Shown here piece after piece: positions 1 through 7,170 of a stretch of DNA of 8,551 bases; position 1 is the first letter of the stretch, and each line of letters opens with the position of its first letter. The stretch covers positions 1-8,551 of the forward strand of contig DAOVYS010000103.1 in NCBI GenBank assembly GCA_030635485.1, read 5' to 3'. This DNA comes from Pseudomonadota bacterium. GTDB lineage: Bacteria; Desulfobacterota; Desulfobulbia; Desulfobulbales; DAOVYS01. A program made the position numbers and the translations under genes. The notes beneath the pieces were generated by a model. The model was not told where the DNA came from. It saw only the letters and a program-made list of their open reading frames with translations, and searched no databases.

Positions 1-579
1 GTCAAACGTGCCTTTAATAGCAATATTGAACACATTCGGGTCAATTACCGATGTCATTTGAAGTTCCTGTACCCGGCTGACACGTTTGTGCGGGTGCAAA
101 ATAAAAATATTGATTCTCTCTTTCCCGCGCACTCCATAAATGGCCGCGCTTCCAGTGTCCCCGGAAGTTGCTCCGAGAATGTTCATCCTTTCGTGGCTTT
201 CTTCTAAAAGGTATTCAAACACATTGCCCAGAAATTGGAGTGCAACGTCTTTGAATGCCAGGGTAGGTCCGTAAAAAAGCTCGAGGATATGGATATCTCC
301 ATGCCGAATCACCGGTGTTATCCCCGGATTGGTAAACGTGGAATAGGATCGGTCTATCAGGGTCTTAAGGTCATGAGATGGTATGTCGGTCACAAACAGC
401 GACAAAACCTCGAATGCCAGATCCTGGTAACTCAAATCCTTCCAGGACGTGATAGTGGAATTGTCGGCTTCGGGCAGCGCTTCAGGCAGAAGCAACCCGC
501 CGTCAGTGGCCAGACCCATCATAACGGCCTCTTTAAATGGAACAGGGGCGATCCCGCCCCTTGTGCTTATGTATTTCAT
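1..579 (-). CDS. thrC: Threonine synthase, N-terminal 193 residues (runs off left edge)
   Basis: This gene encodes a PLP enzyme that converts O-phospho-L-homoserine and water to L-threonine and phosphate, the last step of threonine synthesis in the cytosol. Reading leftward from ATG at 579, the product begins MKYISTRGG, the usual start of this family. It carries the GPTLAFKD motif with the predicted PLP Schiff-base lysine K110, the phosphate-loop motif SGDTGSAA (residues 139-146), and a HPHKRVS...VQELQM stretch followed by NVFNIAIKGTFD at the window edge. These are family hallmarks seen directly in the translation. The family is usually about 450-500 residues, so more than half lies outside the window. 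The frame is open with no defect. It lies 63 bases downstream of the gpmI stop and is probably co-transcribed with gpmI. The oddity is its leader: the start codon follows a tetranucleotide repeat directly and no Shine-Dalgarno sequence is visible. The start is still trusted because the N-terminus is canonical. Confidence 0.95.
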   Translation of the reverse strand, partial: MKYISTRGGIAPVPFKEAVMMGLATDGGLLLPEALPEADNSTITSWKDLSYQDLAFEVLSLFVTDIPSHDLKTLIDRSYSTFTNPGITPVIRHGDIHILELFYGPTLAFKDVALQFLGNVFEYLLEESHERMNILGATSGDTGSAAIYGVRGKERINIFILHPHKRVSRVQELQMTSVIDPNVFNIAIKGTFD

Positions 580-635
580 GGTTAGTTGGTTAGTTGGTTG
601 GTTAGTTGGTTGGTTGGTTGGTTCGTTGGTTAGTT
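580..635 (-). repeat. AACN tetranucleotide tandem repeat forming the whole thrC leader
   Basis: On the thrC coding strand these 56 bases are exactly 14 units of AACN, where N is C eight times or more, T several times and G once. The last unit abuts the ATG of thrC. On the plus strand it reads as GGTT/AGTT units. It fills most of the 63-base gpmI-thrC gap and occupies the place where a ribosome binding site would lie. The run has almost no G on the mRNA strand, so the leader should be unstructured. Copy number could change by strand slippage without affecting either reading frame. It would only change the distance from the gpmI stop to the thrC start. Any regulatory role is inference. Confidence 0.9.
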
Positions 636-642
636 TAAAGGT

Positions 643-2196
643 TTAAGGTTCAACAATAAGGCTTTTTCCCTCCATCTCATCGGGAATCGGAATGGACTGG
701 AGGCTCAGAATAGTGGGCGCAATGTCCTTTAATGCCCCGTCTTTTCTCAGAGTGCGCCCGATATGTGAGTCGCTTATCAGGATAAACGGGACAGGATTAA
801 GCGTATGGGCCGTATGCGGACCATCGGTTTTTTGATCATACATGACTTCCGCATTTCCGTGATCAGCTGTGATAATAACTATCCCGCCTCTTGCCGTAAA
901 TTCTTCCACTATCTTTCCCAGGCACGTATCCACTACTTCGCATGCGCGTATTGCCGCATCCAGCACACCTGTATGTCCCACCATGTCGCCATTTGCAAAA
1001 TTCAAGATCACATTACTGTATTCTCTGTTTTTCAGACGATGAAGCAGTTCTTCCGTGACCTTGAACGCACTCATTTCAGGCTTTAAATCATATGTGGCAA
1101 CCTCTTTGGGAGAGGGAATCATGGCTCGATCTTCAAGCTCATAAGGCTCTTCCCGTCCGCCGTTAAAAAAATAGGTGACATGAGCATATTTTTCCGTCTC
1201 CGCAATCCGAAGCTGACAAAGCCCCTGCCCGCTTATCTCCTCGCCCAGAATACGCCGAAGCTCCACAGAGGGGAACACGATCGGCAGATCAAAATGTTTG
1301 TCATAGGATGTAAATGTAACACATTCAGCCAGGCTCGGTCTTTTTTCGTACTCAAAATCGTCAAAGACCTCATCTGTCAAAGCATGGGTCAATTCCCGGA
1401 CCCGATCCGCACGGAAATTAAAAAACAGGACAGTATCGCCCTCGGAAATCGTGGCCCTTGGTTTACCGGATTCATCCGTCAGGATAACAGGCTTTATAAA
1501 CTCATCAGTCTCGCCACGGTCGTATGCATTCTGAACCGCTTTTACCGGATCATTATCATGATGTCCCTTGCCGTCAACCAGCGCCTGCCATGCGATACTG
1601 ACACGGTCCCAGCGATTATCCCTGTCCATCACATAGTATCGGCCGATTATTGTTGCAATCTCTCCTTTTCCAGTCTCAGCCAGAAAATCATTCAACTGAC
1701 GCACGTATTCCAATCCGCTCTTTGGAGGTGTATCCCTGCCGTCCATAAATGCATGGACAAATACCTCGTTAAGACCTTTTTCAGCGGCCATTCGCACGAG
1801 CGCGTAAAGATGCTCCAGATGGCTGTGAACCCCGCCGTCGGACACGAGCCCCAGGAGATGCAGGGCCCCGCCCTTTTCCTTGACTCCCTCCATGGTCTTG
1901 ACAAGCACCTTGTTGGAATAGAAGTCACCCGTCTCAATGTCACGGTTTATCCTGGTAAAATCCTGATAAACTGTTCGGCCCGCACCGATATTCAAGTGGC
2001 CCACCTCGGAATTTCCCATCTGCCCCTCGGGCAGACCGACTTTACCGTTGTGGGCGACAAGTGTGGTAAATGGATATTTTGCCGCCCAGGAATCCATATT
2101 CGGAGTTTTTGCAACATGAACCGCATTTGTCTCCAACGGATCAGCAATACCCCATCCGTCAAGTATAGCCAGAAGTACAGGTTGAACAGCGCTCAT
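643..2196 (-). CDS. gpmI: 2,3-bisphosphoglycerate-independent phosphoglycerate mutase
   Basis: This enzyme interconverts 3-phosphoglycerate and 2-phosphoglycerate in glycolysis and gluconeogenesis. It uses two Mn2+ ions and a phosphoserine intermediate, and belongs to the alkaline phosphatase superfamily. The product has 517 residues, close to the usual 505-520. Visible motifs in order are: LDGWG with metal ligand D13; GQMGNSEVGHLNIGAGR with the catalytic serine S63; GGVHSH (121-126); HAFMDGRDTPP (148-158) of the substrate-binding transferase domain; FRADR (261-265); NGDMVGHTG with D404 and H408; TADHGN with D445 and H446; and HTAHTLNPVPF with H464. All expected metal and catalytic residues appear present. 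The start is ATG at 2196, preceded by a purine-rich AGGGGAT at a normal distance. The gene sits 53 bases after rsfS and 63 bases before thrC. The rsfS-gpmI pairing is, from memory, common in deltaproteobacterial genomes, which supports one leftward operon. Confidence 0.97.
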   Translation of the reverse strand: MSAVQPVLLAILDGWGIADPLETNAVHVAKTPNMDSWAAKYPFTTLVAHNGKVGLPEGQMGNSEVGHLNIGAGRTVYQDFTRINRDIETGDFYSNKVLVKTMEGVKEKGGALHLLGLVSDGGVHSHLEHLYALVRMAAEKGLNEVFVHAFMDGRDTPPKSGLEYVRQLNDFLAETGKGEIATIIGRYYVMDRDNRWDRVSIAWQALVDGKGHHDNDPVKAVQNAYDRGETDEFIKPVILTDESGKPRATISEGDTVLFFNFRADRVRELTHALTDEVFDDFEYEKRPSLAECVTFTSYDKHFDLPIVFPSVELRRILGEEISGQGLCQLRIAETEKYAHVTYFFNGGREEPYELEDRAMIPSPKEVATYDLKPEMSAFKVTEELLHRLKNREYSNVILNFANGDMVGHTGVLDAAIRACEVVDTCLGKIVEEFTARGGIVIITADHGNAEVMYDQKTDGPHTAHTLNPVPFILISDSHIGRTLRKDGALKDIAPTILSLQSIPIPDEMEGKSLIVEP

Positions 2197-2249
2197 AAGA
2201 TCCCCTGTTTTTGGTTACAAAACCTAAAGTCATTACTTAACGATAGCCA

Positions 2250-2657
2250 CTAACATCCTGCAACTTCGCATAACTTTTTATTTTCATCCCTCAAGTCTAC
2301 TCGCGGAGCATCGTACCAGAGACCTTCCAGATCATAAAACTTTCTGACCTCACTGTAAAAAATGTGGACCACCACGTCGTTGTAATCCAGAAGCACCCAG
2401 AGTCCTTCTGAAAGTCCCTCGGAATTCGAATCCTTTGTCCGCTTACTGCGAATTTTGGAATCTATTGCCTCGGCAAGACCCTGCACATGACGTGTAGAAC
2501 GGCCGCTCATGATCACAAAATAATCTGCAAACGATGATATTTTACTGACATCCAAGACTATCAGATCTTCCGCTTTTGTATCAAGCGCCGCATCACTGAC
2601 CAGCCCGGCAACCTCAAGACTGCTTAAATCGGAATACTTAAAATGAACCTGTTTCAT
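2250..2657 (-). CDS. rsfS: Ribosomal silencing factor RsfS (Iojap/YbeB family)
   Basis: RsfS binds protein uL14 on the 50S subunit and blocks joining with 30S, damping translation when nutrients are short. The 135-residue product has the family core: VLDVS (34-38), FADYFVIMSGRSTRHVQ (43-59), WVLLDYNDVVVHIF (87-100) and RKFYDLEGLW (105-114). Its length is slightly above the usual 105-120 because of a short charged linker (about residues 70-86) and a C-terminal tail. The start is ATG at 2657. An AAGGAG lies upstream at plus-strand 2672-2677, about 14 bases from the ATG, which is longer than usual and AT-filled. No better start is visible. It is the first gene of the leftward group rsfS-gpmI-thrC, and the candidate promoter around 2748-2776 would serve it. 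Confidence 0.95.
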   Translation of the reverse strand: MKQVHFKYSDLSSLEVAGLVSDAALDTKAEDLIVLDVSKISSFADYFVIMSGRSTRHVQGLAEAIDSKIRSKRTKDSNSEGLSEGLWVLLDYNDVVVHIFYSEVRKFYDLEGLWYDAPRVDLRDENKKLCEVAGC

Positions 2658-2747
2658 AAAAAAATTTAAAACTCCTTTGAGGAATGACGAATAAAAAAAA
2701 CTCCTTAATCCGATTGTTCGTCAATCATTATTAATCTTAATCATTCA

Positions 2748-2776
2748 ACGATAAAGCAGGACTTTCCTTAAGTCAA
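2748..2776 (-). promoter_or_regulatory. Candidate sigma70 promoter for rsfS-gpmI-thrC
   Basis: Read on the minus strand there is a -35 box TTGACT (plus 2771-2776), a 17-base spacer and a -10 box TATCGT (plus 2748-2753). The -35 matches consensus at five of six bases, the -10 at four of six. Transcription would start near 2741, giving a leader of roughly 80 bases to the rsfS ATG. It is found by pattern only; other AT-rich -10-like strings lie nearby. Confidence 0.45.
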
Positions 2777-2785
2777 TGACATTGA
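2773..2785. repeat. 13-base palindrome overlapping the leftward -35 box
   Basis: The sequence TCAATG-A-CATTGA has perfect 6-base arms around a central A. It overlaps the candidate -35 box of the rsfS promoter, a typical place for a repressor operator. No regulator gene lies in the window, so the role is unknown, and a 6-base-arm palindrome can arise by chance. Confidence 0.4.
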
Positions 2786-2867
2786 ACCTCAACCTCTCCT
2801 CAGCCTAAAATTTCCCCATATTTCATAAAAAATTGACCATTCCTGAGCATGTATCCAGTTTTGGGCT

Positions 2868-2895
2868 TTGAAATCTTGTCTTAGTTGGGTATAAT
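2868..2895 (+). promoter_or_regulatory. Sigma70 promoter for secDF-ykgJ-purQ-tatC
   Basis: A -35 box TTGAAA (2868-2873) is followed after 16 bases by a perfect TATAAT (2890-2895). Both lie in the correct direction before secDF. Transcription would begin near 2901-2903, giving a leader of about 80 bases. This is the strongest promoter-like pattern in the window. Confidence 0.7.
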
Positions 2896-2950
2896 CGCGC
2901 CCCATTGTCTAAAAATCAGCTTCGACAAAATCCTGGCGCAAAATATCGCC

Positions 2951-2974
2951 GGATTCATACATAAATCCAAGGAG
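2951..2974 (+). promoter_or_regulatory. secDF ribosome binding site with small upstream hairpin
   Basis: AAGGAG (2969-2974) lies seven bases before the secDF ATG, a strong Shine-Dalgarno at ideal distance. Just before it GGATT (2951-2955) can pair with AATCC (2964-2968), a five-bp stem with an eight-base loop that ends at the Shine-Dalgarno. The stem is weak and its role is speculative; the ribosome site itself is clear. Confidence 0.7.
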
Positions 2975-2981
2975 TTATTGA

Positions 2982-5549
2982 ATGAACAAAACCCTTAAAT
3001 GGAAAATATTACTACTGGTTTCCCTGATCGCCTTTTCCGGGGTTACCCTTTTGCCGTCGGTTTGTAAAAATGTCCCGGACTGGTGGCGCAATTATCTTGC
3101 GCCCGAGGGACTGCGTCTCGGACTGGACCTTCAGGGCGGCATGCACCTGATCTTAAAAGTTGACCTGGACAAGGCCATTGAGAACTCACTTGACTTTTCC
3201 GCGCAGGATCTAAAAGACGCCCTGGCGGATAAGAAGATTTCAGTAGTTCGCACCGCATCCGGTGATCCCCACAAGGCAATATTCACCCTGCCCAACACGA
3301 GCGCGCTTGATACTGTAAAGGAGATCATCAAAGGAGACTTCCCGGATCTTGACACCAGAATAGAGGCTGAAATAGGCTCGTTTCCAAAGATCATCCTGAC
3401 ATTAAAAGACGAGAGAATAGATTTTATAAATATACATGCGGTTGACCAGTCTCTGGAAATTATCCGAAACCGTATTGACCAGTTTGGTGTTGCGGAACCT
3501 GTGATCATAAAACAGGGCACCGACGAGATCGTGGTGCAGCTGCCGGGTGTGGACCCGGAACGGGCGTTGAATCTGATCGGCCAGACCGCACAGCTGGAAT
3601 TCAAACTGGTAAACGATGCGCCTGAAATCGGTCTCCAGGCACTGATCCGGCAGATTGAAGAAAGCGGACAGTGGAAAAAGGGGGAGAGCAGAAAAAAACT
3701 CAATATGATCCTGCAGCGCCAACTGCCTGATAACACGGAAATCTATTTTGAAAAAGAGGTGGATCTGGAAACAGGCGTTGAGACAAAAAAACCGCTTCTG
3801 ATGAACAGCCCTATTCTCATGACCGGTGAAATGGTCAAGGACGCGCGCGTCCAATTCGGAGGCAATTTCAACGAAGCCATAGTAAGCCTTGACTTGACCG
3901 ACCGCGGGGGCAAGGTCTTCGGGCAGCTCACGGAAAAAAACGTCAACAGGCGGCTTGCCATCATTCTGGACGAAGTGGTCAGATCAGCGCCCGTTATCAG
4001 GGAGAGAATCCTGGGCGGCAGCGCGCAGATCTCAGGAAGTTTCACCCAGAAAGAGGCAGCGGATCTTGCAATCGTCTTAAGGGTCGGCGCCCTGCCCGCA
4101 CCAGTCGAAATAATCCAGAATTTTTCCGTCGGGGCTTCACTTGGGCAGGATTCCATCAACAAGGGCCTTATGTCAGGTCTGTTTGGAACTGCGCTGGTAC
4201 TTGTATTTATGATGGTCTATTACAGGCTCTCCGGCGTAATTGCGAATTTCGCGCTTCTCTTAAACATCCTCTTCCTCTTCTGCGGTCTTGCAGCGCTTGA
4301 TGCCACACTCACTCTCCCGGGAATTGCCGGCATCATCCTCGCAATCGGTATGGCCGTAGACTCCAATGTTCTTATATTTGAACGAATGCGCGAAGAATTC
4401 GCGATCGGAAAAACAGTCAAATCAGGTGTTGAAGGCGGCTATAACAAGGCCTTGTTGACCATCATAGACTCTCAGGTCACAACCCTTATCACGGCATTAG
4501 CGCTCTTTCTGTTCGGCACGGGTCCGATCAAGGGTTTTGCGGTCACACTCTCACTCGGTGTCACATTCAACCTTTTCACGACACTGTTCGGCACCAGGCT
4601 GGTCTACGATATACTCTACGACCGAGGATGGCTCAAGCCCATCAAGTTCATGCAGTTCATAACTCGTCCGAACATCGATTACATGAAACTCAGAAACATC
4701 ACTTTCGCCTTTTCAGCCATACTCGTACTGGTCGGGATGTTCGCATTTGTTCAGATACTCCGCGGCCAGGCAAATCTGGGTGTGGATTTCTCAGGCGGAA
4801 GTCTGCTGCAATACAAGGCGGAGCAGCCATTTGCATTGGAAGACGTGCGGACGGTGTTCAAAGAAAACGGCAAACTGGGTCTTGACCTCCAACAGGTAAC
4901 CAACGAAGACAGGCTTATTGTAAAATTCAAGAAATCGGAAAAGGTTGTCGGAAACTTAAGCGATGAGATCACAACAATATTGAATGATCACATGGCTGAA
5001 AAACAATTTGTCCTGGAAAGCCAGTCCGAGATAGGCTCTTCGGTCAGCGCGGTCCTGCGTAACAAGGCGATCCAGGCGATCTTTATCTCACTGATCGGTG
5101 TTATCGTCTATCTCGCCCTGAGATTTGACGTGCGCTTCGGCCTTGCAGCCGCGATTGCAACTTTCCACGACGTAATTGTGGTTCTGGGTATATGTTACAT
5201 TTTTAATATTGAGATAACGCTTCTCATTGTAACCGCACTCCTGACCCTGGCCGGATACTCGTTGAACGACAGTGTCGTGGTGTTTGATCGTATCCGCGAA
5301 CTCATAAAAAAATCAGGGCCGTCTGAAAAATTCACTGGTATCATCAACATGAGTATCAATCAGGTCTTCAGCCGTACCATTGTAACATCTCTTACAACGG
5401 CGCTTGTTGTATTGACTCTTTTTATCTTCGGTGGAACCGTTATCCATGACTTCTCATTCGCACTTGCTTGCGGTCTGGTCGTGGGCACCTACTCCTCTAT
5501 ATTCATAGCCAGTCCGATGCTGCTCATATTACGCAAAAAGGCAAACTGA
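2982..5549 (+). CDS. secDF: Protein translocase subunit SecDF (natural SecD-SecF fusion)
   Basis: SecDF is an inner-membrane RND-type motor that uses the proton gradient to pull preproteins out of SecYEG. The 855-residue product joins a complete SecD (about 1-550) to a complete SecF (about 555-855) with no stop between them. The SecD part has TM1 (about 8-27), LRLGLDLQGGMHL (44-56), a large periplasmic domain to about residue 385, then five membrane segments. One of these holds GMAVDSNVLIFERMREE with D460, the counterpart of E. coli SecD D519. The SecF part has TM7 (about 572-592), LGVDFSGGSLLQ (599-610), and a second bundle of membrane segments. It contains SLNDSVVVFDRIRE with D763 (E. coli SecF D213) and FSRT with R798 (E. 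coli SecF R247). The proton-relay residues are therefore intact. Separate secD and secF are the rule in most Proteobacteria; fusions are known in Bacillus and others. No yajC precedes it. It is the first gene of the rightward group. Confidence 0.97.
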   Translation: MNKTLKWKILLLVSLIAFSGVTLLPSVCKNVPDWWRNYLAPEGLRLGLDLQGGMHLILKVDLDKAIENSLDFSAQDLKDALADKKISVVRTASGDPHKAIFTLPNTSALDTVKEIIKGDFPDLDTRIEAEIGSFPKIILTLKDERIDFINIHAVDQSLEIIRNRIDQFGVAEPVIIKQGTDEIVVQLPGVDPERALNLIGQTAQLEFKLVNDAPEIGLQALIRQIEESGQWKKGESRKKLNMILQRQLPDNTEIYFEKEVDLETGVETKKPLLMNSPILMTGEMVKDARVQFGGNFNEAIVSLDLTDRGGKVFGQLTEKNVNRRLAIILDEVVRSAPVIRERILGGSAQISGSFTQKEAADLAIVLRVGALPAPVEIIQNFSVGASLGQDSINKGLMSGLFGTALVLVFMMVYYRLSGVIANFALLLNILFLFCGLAALDATLTLPGIAGIILAIGMAVDSNVLIFERMREEFAIGKTVKSGVEGGYNKALLTIIDSQVTTLITALALFLFGTGPIKGFAVTLSLGVTFNLFTTLFGTRLVYDILYDRGWLKPIKFMQFITRPNIDYMKLRNITFAFSAILVLVGMFAFVQILRGQANLGVDFSGGSLLQYKAEQPFALEDVRTVFKENGKLGLDLQQVTNEDRLIVKFKKSEKVVGNLSDEITTILNDHMAEKQFVLESQSEIGSSVSAVLRNKAIQAIFISLIGVIVYLALRFDVRFGLAAAIATFHDVIVVLGICYIFNIEITLLIVTALLTLAGYSLNDSVVVFDRIRELIKKSGPSEKFTGIINMSINQVFSRTIVTSLTTALVVLTLFIFGGTVIHDFSFALACGLVVGTYSSIFIASPMLLILRKKAN

Positions 5550-6289
5550 TGTCGACTCAAGATTTTTTACCGGAAAATGTAAGGAAACTCCCGCCGGGCG
5601 AGCTGTTCCAGTTCAGATGTCATCCCGGGGTGGATTGTTTTACCGACTGCTGCAGACAGCTTGAGCTTGCGCTTACGCCATACGATGTTCTCCGCTTAAA
5701 ACAGGCGTTAAAACTTACCTCCTCTGAATTTCTCGAACGCCACGCAGTCATAGAACAGGAGCAGGAAGACGTCTTTCCCATGGTCTATCTCGGAATGGTG
5801 GATGACGGCAGGGCAAGCTGCCCCTTTGTAACATCCGAGGGGTGCATAATCTATAAAGACCGTCCGGGCGCATGCCGTGTATATCCCCTTGGAAGGGCTG
5901 CTTTTCAGAATCCGGATGGAAAGGTTGGAGATTTTCACGTTCTGATAACAGAACCTCATTGCCACGGATTCCAGGAAAAAAAAGAGCAGGGACTCGGTGA
6001 CTGGATTCAGGATCAAGGCCTTGAACCCTACAATGAATTCAATGACCTGGTATTGTCCGTAATTCAACACGACAAGGTGAAGCAAGGCGCTCAATTTACA
6101 GAGGATCAGATTAAAAAATATATGATCTCTCTCTATGACATCGACGCATTTGCAAACTTGATCAAACAACCTGAATTCAAAGGGTTGGATAGTTTTCCTG
6201 AAGTAAGTCGTGAAGATATCATAGGGGATGACAAAGCTCTTCTGAGGTTTGGGATCAGCTGGATCAGACATGAACTTTTTGGAGAATAA
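5549..6289 (+). CDS. YkgJ-family cysteine-cluster protein, putative metal binder
   Basis: This is a 246-residue soluble protein of the zinc/iron-chelating CxxCxxCC family (Pfam PF03692, YkgJ-like), whose biochemical role is unsettled. It has eight conserved-looking cysteines in three groups. The first is RCHPGVDCFTDCC with C24, C30, C34 and C35. The second, SCPFVTSEGCIIYKDRPGACRVYPLGR, has C91, C99 and C109 and contains the family signature IY..RP..CR.YPLGR. The third is EPHCHGF with C138. The C-terminal 100 residues are charged and carry no motif I recognise. There is no signal peptide or membrane segment. The chosen ATG overlaps the secDF stop by one base (TGATG), with AAAAAGG just before it, so translation is probably coupled to secDF. 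An in-frame start at 5468 would lie inside the SecF membrane region and adds 27 residues unlike the family. The metal (zinc or an iron-sulfur cluster) cannot be told from sequence. Confidence 0.88.
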   Translation: MSTQDFLPENVRKLPPGELFQFRCHPGVDCFTDCCRQLELALTPYDVLRLKQALKLTSSEFLERHAVIEQEQEDVFPMVYLGMVDDGRASCPFVTSEGCIIYKDRPGACRVYPLGRAAFQNPDGKVGDFHVLITEPHCHGFQEKKEQGLGDWIQDQGLEPYNEFNDLVLSVIQHDKVKQGAQFTEDQIKKYMISLYDIDAFANLIKQPEFKGLDSFPEVSREDIIGDDKALLRFGISWIRHELFGE

Positions 6290-6311
6290 AAATCCTTAAG
6301 AGGCTTGTCAA

Positions 6312-7139
6312 ATGGCAAAAAAAGTAAAAGCCCTCGTAATCACAGGTTACGGAACGAACTGTGAAACGGAAATGGCCCATGCATGCAAACTGGGCGGGGC
6401 GGAACAGGTGGATATCGTCCACATGGCCGAACTTCTGCATGGGGAATATTCCCTGGACGATTACCATTTCCTCAATCTGCCGGGCGGCTTTCTGGACGGT
6501 GACGACCTGGGCGCCGGTCAGGCCGGCGCCCACCGAATGAAGTATTCCGTGATCAAGGGCACAAACGAAAAATTTTTCGAACAGATTGTGAGATTCATAA
6601 AGCACGGCAAATTGATCCTCGGCGTGTGCAACGGCTTTCAACTCCTGGTAAAAATGGGGCTTTTACCTGGATTAGACAAGAACTATGACCAGCGTATCGT
6701 AAGCCTTACTTACAACGATTCCGGCAAATTTGAGGACCGTTGGGTGGAACTTTGTGTAAACGAAAATTCTCCATGCGTTTTTACAAAAAATCTTTCCGGC
6801 CTCTACTATCCGATCAGGCACGGCGAAGGCAAATTCGTTTCAAAAGACGACCAGACACTTACCCGGATTCAGGATGAAAATCTTGTTGCGCTCCAATACG
6901 CAAATCCTGAAACCAACGGGCCGACACAGGAGTATCCTCACAACCCCAACGGTTCACCGGCAGCTATTGCCGGGATCTGCGATCCGACGGGCAGGATATT
7001 CGGTCTCATGCCCCATCCCGAGGCCTTTCTGCACCGGACCAATCATCCCCGCTGGACCAGGGAAGAGCTTCCTGAAGAAGGTCAGGGAGTCGCACTGTTT
7101 CGAAACGGGATAGAATTTATCCGGGAAAATCTCCTGTAA
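6312..7139 (+). CDS. purQ: Phosphoribosylformylglycinamidine synthase, glutaminase subunit PurQ
   Basis: PurQ hydrolyses glutamine and passes ammonia to PurL, which turns FGAR into FGAM in de novo purine synthesis. The 275-residue product is a class I glutamine amidotransferase. It has ALVITGYGTNCETEM at the N-terminus, LPGGF (56-60), the nucleophile elbow GVCNGFQ with C106, and MPHPEAF with H235 and E237, which completes the catalytic triad. TNCE and MPHPEA are characteristic of PurQ rather than other amidotransferases. It is longer than the 225-230-residue Bacillus type, with extra sequence before and after the triad His/Glu. Longer PurQ forms of this size occur, to my recollection, in Deltaproteobacteria and relatives. 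The start is ATG at 6312, with TAAGAGG eight bases upstream, 22 bases after the preceding gene. No purL or purS is in the window, so the partner must be encoded elsewhere. Confidence 0.93.
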   Translation: MAKKVKALVITGYGTNCETEMAHACKLGGAEQVDIVHMAELLHGEYSLDDYHFLNLPGGFLDGDDLGAGQAGAHRMKYSVIKGTNEKFFEQIVRFIKHGKLILGVCNGFQLLVKMGLLPGLDKNYDQRIVSLTYNDSGKFEDRWVELCVNENSPCVFTKNLSGLYYPIRHGEGKFVSKDDQTLTRIQDENLVALQYANPETNGPTQEYPHNPNGSPAAIAGICDPTGRIFGLMPHPEAFLHRTNHPRWTREELPEEGQGVALFRNGIEFIRENLL

Positions 7140-7170
7140 TACCAGCCCCCTAATCGAGGTTTTTCAGATC

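Larger units (their letters stand above)
2658..2981. other. Divergent intergenic control region (324 bases)
   Basis: No gene was found here. The stretch separates the leftward rsfS and the rightward secDF, so it must hold promoters for both directions. It is AT-rich near rsfS. It contains the two candidate promoters, the 13-base palindrome and the secDF leader listed separately. It also has a direct repeat AATCATT (2723-2729 and 2739-2745) of unknown meaning. There is no tRNA-like fold and no riboswitch family that I recognise. Confidence 0.75.

Noticed and set aside
580..646. A coding frame with a W-L-V-G repeat tail across the GGTT array (from 449)
   Set aside because: It is antisense to thrC, and the repeat translation is a trivial product of the 4-base unit; no ribosome site or homology supports it.
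1180..2253. A 357-residue open frame on the plus strand opposite gpmI
   Set aside because: It is antisense to the fully conserved gpmI gene, shows no family motif and has an irregular composition; it is a shadow of gpmI codon structure.
3131..4162. Several open frames of 139-201 residues on the minus strand inside secDF
   Set aside because: They are antisense to conserved SecD sequence, rich in serine and arginine in the manner of shadow frames, and have no recognisable motif.
5468..5548. Upstream in-frame start for the cysteine-cluster protein
   Set aside because: It would begin inside the last SecF membrane segment. The ATG at 5549 has a purine-rich site and the typical TGATG overlap.
5708..6271. 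A 187-residue minus-strand frame opposite the cysteine-cluster gene
   Set aside because: It is a mirror of a gene with clear family signatures; no ribosome site or motif supports it.
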